Positions 53,475 through 55,175 of a stretch of DNA of 55,175 nucleotides are shown here, piece by piece (within the stretch, counting starts at the first letter, position 1; every line of letters starts with the position of its first letter). The position numbers and the translations under genes are program-made. This stretch comes from an uncultured Nitrospira sp. Its GTDB lineage: Bacteria; Nitrospirota; Nitrospiria; Nitrospirales; UBA8639. The notes beneath the pieces were generated by a model. The model worked only from the letters and a program-made list of their open reading frames with translations. It searched no databases and had not been told where the DNA came from. The stretch lies in contig CABVRQ010000003.1 in assembly GCA_902500695.1 (NCBI GenBank), positions 1 through 55,175 of the forward strand, given 5' to 3'.

Positions 53475-53678
53475 ATGGATAAGCAAGAGCGCAAATATGA
53501 ATCTCGAAAACCGAGTTCTCCCAAAGAATCAGAGGACGTTCAGGCTGATCCGAGTGTTGCGGAAGCCGGGCAACGCTTGAAAGAAGAAATGGATGACCTG
53601 GTTGATGAAATTGATAAAGTTTTAGAAGAGAATGCAGCTGAATTTGTCAAAAACTATGTGCAAAAAGGTGGAGAGTAG
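53475..53678 (+). CDS. pup: Prokaryotic ubiquitin-like protein Pup
   Basis: A 67-aa protein tag that is attached to lysines of target proteins by PafA for proteasomal breakdown. The N-terminal half is polar and disordered; residues 33-61 form the helical region that binds the Mpa/ARC ATPase, and the C-terminus is YVQKGGE. The core DDLVDEIDKVLEENAAEFV closely follows actinobacterial Pup. The last residue is Glu, not Gln, so Dop deamidation would not be needed before ligation. A perfect GGAGG site precedes the ATG. dop, pafA, mpa and proteasome genes are not in the window. Confidence 0.93.
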   Translation: MDKQERKYESRKPSSPKESEDVQADPSVAEAGQRLKEEMDDLVDEIDKVLEENAAEFVKNYVQKGGE

Positions 53679-54006
53679 ATGCGTAAGATTCGTTGATTTC
53701 TAAAATTCTCGCCTGTTCTCTTTCACTCGCCAGACCTACTAAAGCCCTTGCTGTTCCCTGTTCCTTTTAGAAACATTTTCAGGTGAGGTGCTCCGGCCTC
53801 ACAACCCCTTCCATATTAACATCGCTGGTTCGTTGCGATGGATGCGTCTCTTGCATGACGTGTCCCTTTATGGGGAAATTGAGTTTTTTCTTTTTATGCC
53901 ACCGGAGGCCGATCGCCGTCCCTGATATGAAAAAAAGCATTTTTCTCTCTTTTTTGTTATGATTCATAGTCAATGCCGTGAGACACTTTGATGAAGGATT
54001 GAAAAA
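53679..54006. other. Non-coding gap between pup and relA/spoT
   Basis: About 330 bases without a supported gene; minus-strand frames here are shadows. It presumably holds the relA/spoT promoter, but no convincing hexamer pair was found. Confidence 0.4.
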
Positions 54007-55175
54007 ATGGGCGTGACGCACTTGACGGATATTGAACAGCTTATGGATCAGGTGAAAGCCTATTACCCGGAGGCTGATACCAACTTCATCAGGCGAGCTT
54101 ATGACTATTCCGCGAAAGCGCATGATGGGCAAATGCGACAAACGGGCGAACCCTATGTTCAGCATCCGTTAGCAGTCGCTGGGATTTTAACTTTTTTAAA
54201 ATTGGACGTTCCTGCGATTGTTGCTGGACTATTACACGACACTCTCGAAGATACCATAGCGACCAGAGCCGAGTTAGAAAAAGAATTTGGAAGTGACGTG
54301 GCTCGTTTAGTTGAGGGTGTTACAAAAATCGGGCAAATTCCTTTTAAAACTGATGAAGAGAAGCAAGCGGAAAATTTCCGTAAAATGGTTCTCTCTATGG
54401 CTGATGATATCCGAGTGGTGTTTATCAAATTAGCGGACCGACTGCATAATATGCAGACTCTTGAAGCCTTGTCGGACGAGAAACGAAAAAAAATTGCGCA
54501 AGAAACCATGGAAATTTATGCGCCTTTAGCCAATCGGCTTGGTATGAGTTGGATTAAGCAGCAGCTAGAGGATTTGTGTTTCCAGTATTTGGAACCGGAT
54601 GCCTGGTCTCATTTGAAGTTACGTTTGGCCAAAAAGGATGAGGAGCGACAGGAATATATTCAATCCCTGATTCACCTGGCTCAGCAGGCACTTTTGGACG
54701 TCGGATTACCGGGACAGATTGACGGGCGACCCAAGCATCTCTTCAGCATCTATCAGAAAATGGAGCGCCGGTCCGTCTCTTTTGACGAAATCTTTGATTT
54801 GACGGCTGTTCGCATTGTGACTGATACCAAAATGAATTGTTACGCCATTTTGGGCTTGCTGCATTCCATTTGGCCTCCCGTCCCTGGTCGCTTTAAAGAC
54901 TACATTGCGACTCCACGTTCAAACTTGTATCAATCGTTGCACACGACGGTTGTTGGTCCACAAGGTGAGTATGTGGAATTCCAAATTCGGACGGCGGATA
55001 TGCATCGAATTAATGAATACGGTGTGGCAGCCCATTGGCTGTATAAGGAGCCTGGGAAAGTTGGGGGACGGGACGAACAGGTGTTCAGTTGGCTCAGACA
55101 GTTTGTGGAATGGCATAAGGACCTTGCCGATAACCGCCAGTTTATGGATTCGGTTAAATTGGATTTATTCCATGA
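54007..55175 (+). CDS. Bifunctional (p)ppGpp synthetase/hydrolase, 5' part
   Basis: RelA/SpoT homologue, cut by the window end after 389 residues of about 720 expected. The hydrolase HD domain has H53, the H77-D78 pair and E81-D82 in LLHDTLEDT, all intact. The synthetase domain follows, with GRPKHLFSIYQKM and the RFKDYIATPRSNLYQSLHT motif near residue 295; R-F-K-D is typical of bifunctional Rel/SpoT rather than RelA-only enzymes. The TGS and ACT domains lie beyond the window. The ATG at 54007 has GAAGGA upstream. Confidence 0.93.
   Translation, partial: MGVTHLTDIEQLMDQVKAYYPEADTNFIRRAYDYSAKAHDGQMRQTGEPYVQHPLAVAGILTFLKLDVPAIVAGLLHDTLEDTIATRAELEKEFGSDVARLVEGVTKIGQIPFKTDEEKQAENFRKMVLSMADDIRVVFIKLADRLHNMQTLEALSDEKRKKIAQETMEIYAPLANRLGMSWIKQQLEDLCFQYLEPDAWSHLKLRLAKKDEERQEYIQSLIHLAQQALLDVGLPGQIDGRPKHLFSIYQKMERRSVSFDEIFDLTAVRIVTDTKMNCYAILGLLHSIWPPVPGRFKDYIATPRSNLYQSLHTTVVGPQGEYVEFQIRTADMHRINEYGVAAHWLYKEPGKVGGRDEQVFSWLRQFVEWHKDLADNRQFMDSVKLDLFH

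Noticed and set aside
1..55175. CRISPR arrays, rRNA genes, insertion sequences with transposases, prophage genes
   Set aside because: None seen: no regularly spaced short repeats, no rRNA signatures, no transposase or integrase motifs.

Overview
The window looks like a chromosome segment of a Nitrospira-type bacterium (phylum Nitrospirota). This is inferred, not shown by a 16S gene. The grounds are a Gram-negative envelope (RND tripartite pump, lipoproteins, TolC-type channel), a type IV pilus motor operon, a pup gene in a non-actinobacterium, a protein built from tandem protochlorophyllide-reductase-like (PCP_red) domains without any photosynthesis gene nearby, and moderate GC (about half, estimated by eye). 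Most of the sequence is ordinary housekeeping chromosome; the clear accessory patch is about 36.8-39.9 kb.

Layout. 0.3-6.0 kb (minus strand): heavy-metal RND efflux operon in the order outer-membrane channel, adaptor, pump, with both junctions ATGA overlaps. 6.6-13.2 kb (minus): an unrecognised lipoprotein; an MscS-related membrane protein followed by a soluble MgtE-like N/CBS protein and a full MgtE Mg2+ transporter; a small anchored protein; and a separate MscS channel. 13.2-14.2 kb is almost empty. 14.7-20.5 kb (plus): pgsA, then pilB-pilT-pilC, then ispE. 20.6-25.0 kb: prs, rplY, pth, rpsF-ssb-rpsR, yceD-rpmF. 25.1-31.5 kb: a full type II fatty acid cluster plsX-fabH-fabL-like ENR-fabD-fabG-acpP-fabF, then rnc and a periplasmic cyclophilin. 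33.1-34.7 kb (minus): a Cys-rich protein and an exported NHL/SMP-30-like protein. 35.1-36.8 kb: folD and panB, with a 121-bp near-palindromic repeat just before folD.

36.8-39.9 kb is an accessory island. It holds a gene split by a frameshift whose C-terminal half resembles a TIR/deoxyribosyltransferase-like Rossmannoid domain, a stand-alone GIY-YIG protein, and a SAM methyltransferase. Two degenerate ~120-bp direct repeats lie exactly 520 bp apart, one after each of the first two genes. The block looks cassette-like and is the best candidate for an undescribed element in this window.

40.1-51.1 kb (plus): aromatic amino acid supercluster pheA-hisC-aroF-tyrA-aroA running into cmk-plsC-rpsA-sppA-ihfB and the four-repeat PCP_red protein. 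A perfect TTGACA-N16-TATAAT promoter sits across the aroA stop and probably drives cmk onward. 51.2-53.1 kb (minus): RNase HI with an N-terminal Cauli_VI-type domain, and a TPR lipoprotein. 53.3-55.2 kb: tRNA-Val(CAC), pup ending in Gly-Gly-Glu, and the 5' part of a bifunctional relA/spoT gene cut by the window end.

How the genes fit together: PlsX, FabH/D/G/F/ACP, PlsC and PgsA span acyl-chain synthesis to phospholipid assembly. The chorismate genes make phenylalanine and tyrosine precursors. PilB/T/C form the motor of a type IV pilus whose pilins and outer-membrane parts are elsewhere. Pup implies a proteasome (Dop/PafA/Mpa/Prc) encoded outside the window.
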